Assembly (NCBI GenBank): GCA_023014485.1
Contig: JAJOZX010001860.1
Location: 496,001-560,000, forward strand
Direction: 5' to 3'
Source of the DNA: Bathynomus jamesi
Lineage: Eukaryota; Arthropoda; Malacostraca; Isopoda; Cirolanidae
Length of the DNA stretch: 64,000 nt
The position numbers were made by a program, and so were the translations under genes. Positions 63,487 through 64,000 of the stretch are shown in pieces (the first letter of the stretch is position 1; every line of letters begins with the position of its first letter). The notes beneath the pieces are model-generated. The model saw only the letters and a list, made by a program, of their open reading frames with translations, was not told the DNA's origin and did not search any database.

Positions 63487-64000
63487 TAATAATGTACACC
63501 TGAACAAGCCATTTACGCCATTTAATGGCAAGTCATCCAAAAACAAGCTTTTTCCGAACGGGGTCCCTCAAGGCTCTGTTCTCTCACCAATATTGTTCAA
63601 CTTATACATGCATGACATTCTTACACCCATAGATAACAAGCTTACCTTATCATCACATGCAGATGACATCACTCTAACATTCACCCACAACAACATCGAC
63701 ACCGCTACAAATAACCTACAAACATACATAAACAGTATACAAGACTGGCTCACACACATTAGACTCAAAGTAGTGCACACAAAATCAACCATCACCTTGC
63801 TAACAAGCAACACAAAAGAAAACCAGATAACTCCACAGCTTACACTAAACAACACCAACATTCCACACACTCACAGGACCAAAATACTTGGGGTCACATA
63901 CAACACATCATTATCTTTTGCAAATCACATCATTCAGGACATTAAAAACAAATGTATGTCAAGACTTAACACGCTTAGGGTACCAACAGGCACAAACTTT
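63487..64000 (+). CDS. Jockey-like LINE reverse transcriptase, runs off the right edge
   Basis: An open frame without ATG from about 63,487 (N-N-V-H-L-N-K-P-F-T) to the window end. It has N-G-V-P-Q-G-S-V-L-S-P-I-L-F-N near residue 25 and H-A-D-D-I-T-L-T near residue 56, the RT catalytic box (usually Y-A-D-D). Later come W-L-T-H-I-R-L-K and K-I-L-G-V-T-Y. This belongs to the RT of Jockey-type non-LTR elements. The N-terminal fingers are missing, so it is a 5'-truncated insertion. The rest lies outside the window. Confidence 0.75.

Noticed and set aside
63568..63870. Minus-strand 100-codon frame
   Set aside because: Shadow of the Jockey-like RT, which has clear catalytic motifs on the plus strand.

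Overview
This is an intergenic, repeat-dominated stretch of an animal genome. No ordinary host gene can be supported; nearly all coding sequence belongs to transposable elements, most of them broken by frameshifts, stops or later insertions. TTAGG-type telomere-like repeats (about 16,981-17,027 and 60,976-60,997), abundant di- and trinucleotide microsatellites, CR1/L2-like and Jockey-like LINEs, BEL and CsRn1-like Ty3/gypsy elements, ZMYM/TTF-type hAT transposons and a Polinton/Maverick together suggest an arthropod, most likely a decapod crustacean. The host call is inference.

Layout. 1-1,205: minisatellite, a hAT-like MITE remnant and a Jockey-type endonuclease fragment. 1,211-5,113: a Ty3/gypsy element (long LTR, primer site, gag, protease and RT, cut off in RT). 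5,107-5,461: end of a DNA transposon. 5,462-14,841: a BEL/Pao element without a recognisable 5' LTR, interrupted by a hAT element (6,757-10,226, itself carrying a 192-bp MITE) and by a 552-bp MITE (13,373-13,924). 14,842-18,170: a BEL integrase scrap, a 39-bp minisatellite, AT-rich filler, TTAGG repeats and a 373-bp MITE. 18,170-21,892: a second gypsy-like element, cut by LINE copy A (minus strand, 21,893-30,077), which holds a hAT element (24,920-28,496), which holds the 3' end of a BEL element. 30,078-34,270: scraps and microsatellites.

34,278-62,772 is the most interesting region: a decayed Polinton/Maverick (adintovirus-like) element. Minus-strand genes, read from 42.9 kb down to 35.8 kb, are packaging ATPase, a small basic protein, an accessory protein, integrase, penton/minor-capsid-like protein, core-like basic protein, major-capsid-like protein and an adenovirus-type maturation protease. 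On the plus strand are a protein-primed family B DNA polymerase (43.3-47.0 kb) and three genes I do not recognise. A CCAAT/TATA promoter with a candidate spliced gene lies beyond the protease. Two LINE copies landed in it: truncated copy B (39.93-41.31 kb, carrying an 88-bp piggyBac-like MITE) and near-full-length copy C (48.67-61.96 kb). Copy C is flanked by a duplication of about 290 bp of Polinton sequence and holds a BED-type hAT (49,125-56,542), which holds a ZMYM-type hAT (50,047-53,849). It also holds a 210-bp MITE and a MULE fragment. The window ends in a Jockey-like reverse transcriptase running off the right edge.

Nesting gives a relative order of events: Polinton, then LINE C, then BED-hAT, then ZMYM-hAT; gypsy, then LINE A, then hAT, with the BEL tail inside it. 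Several junctions keep 8-bp (hAT) or TTAA (piggyBac-like) target duplications that can be read directly.
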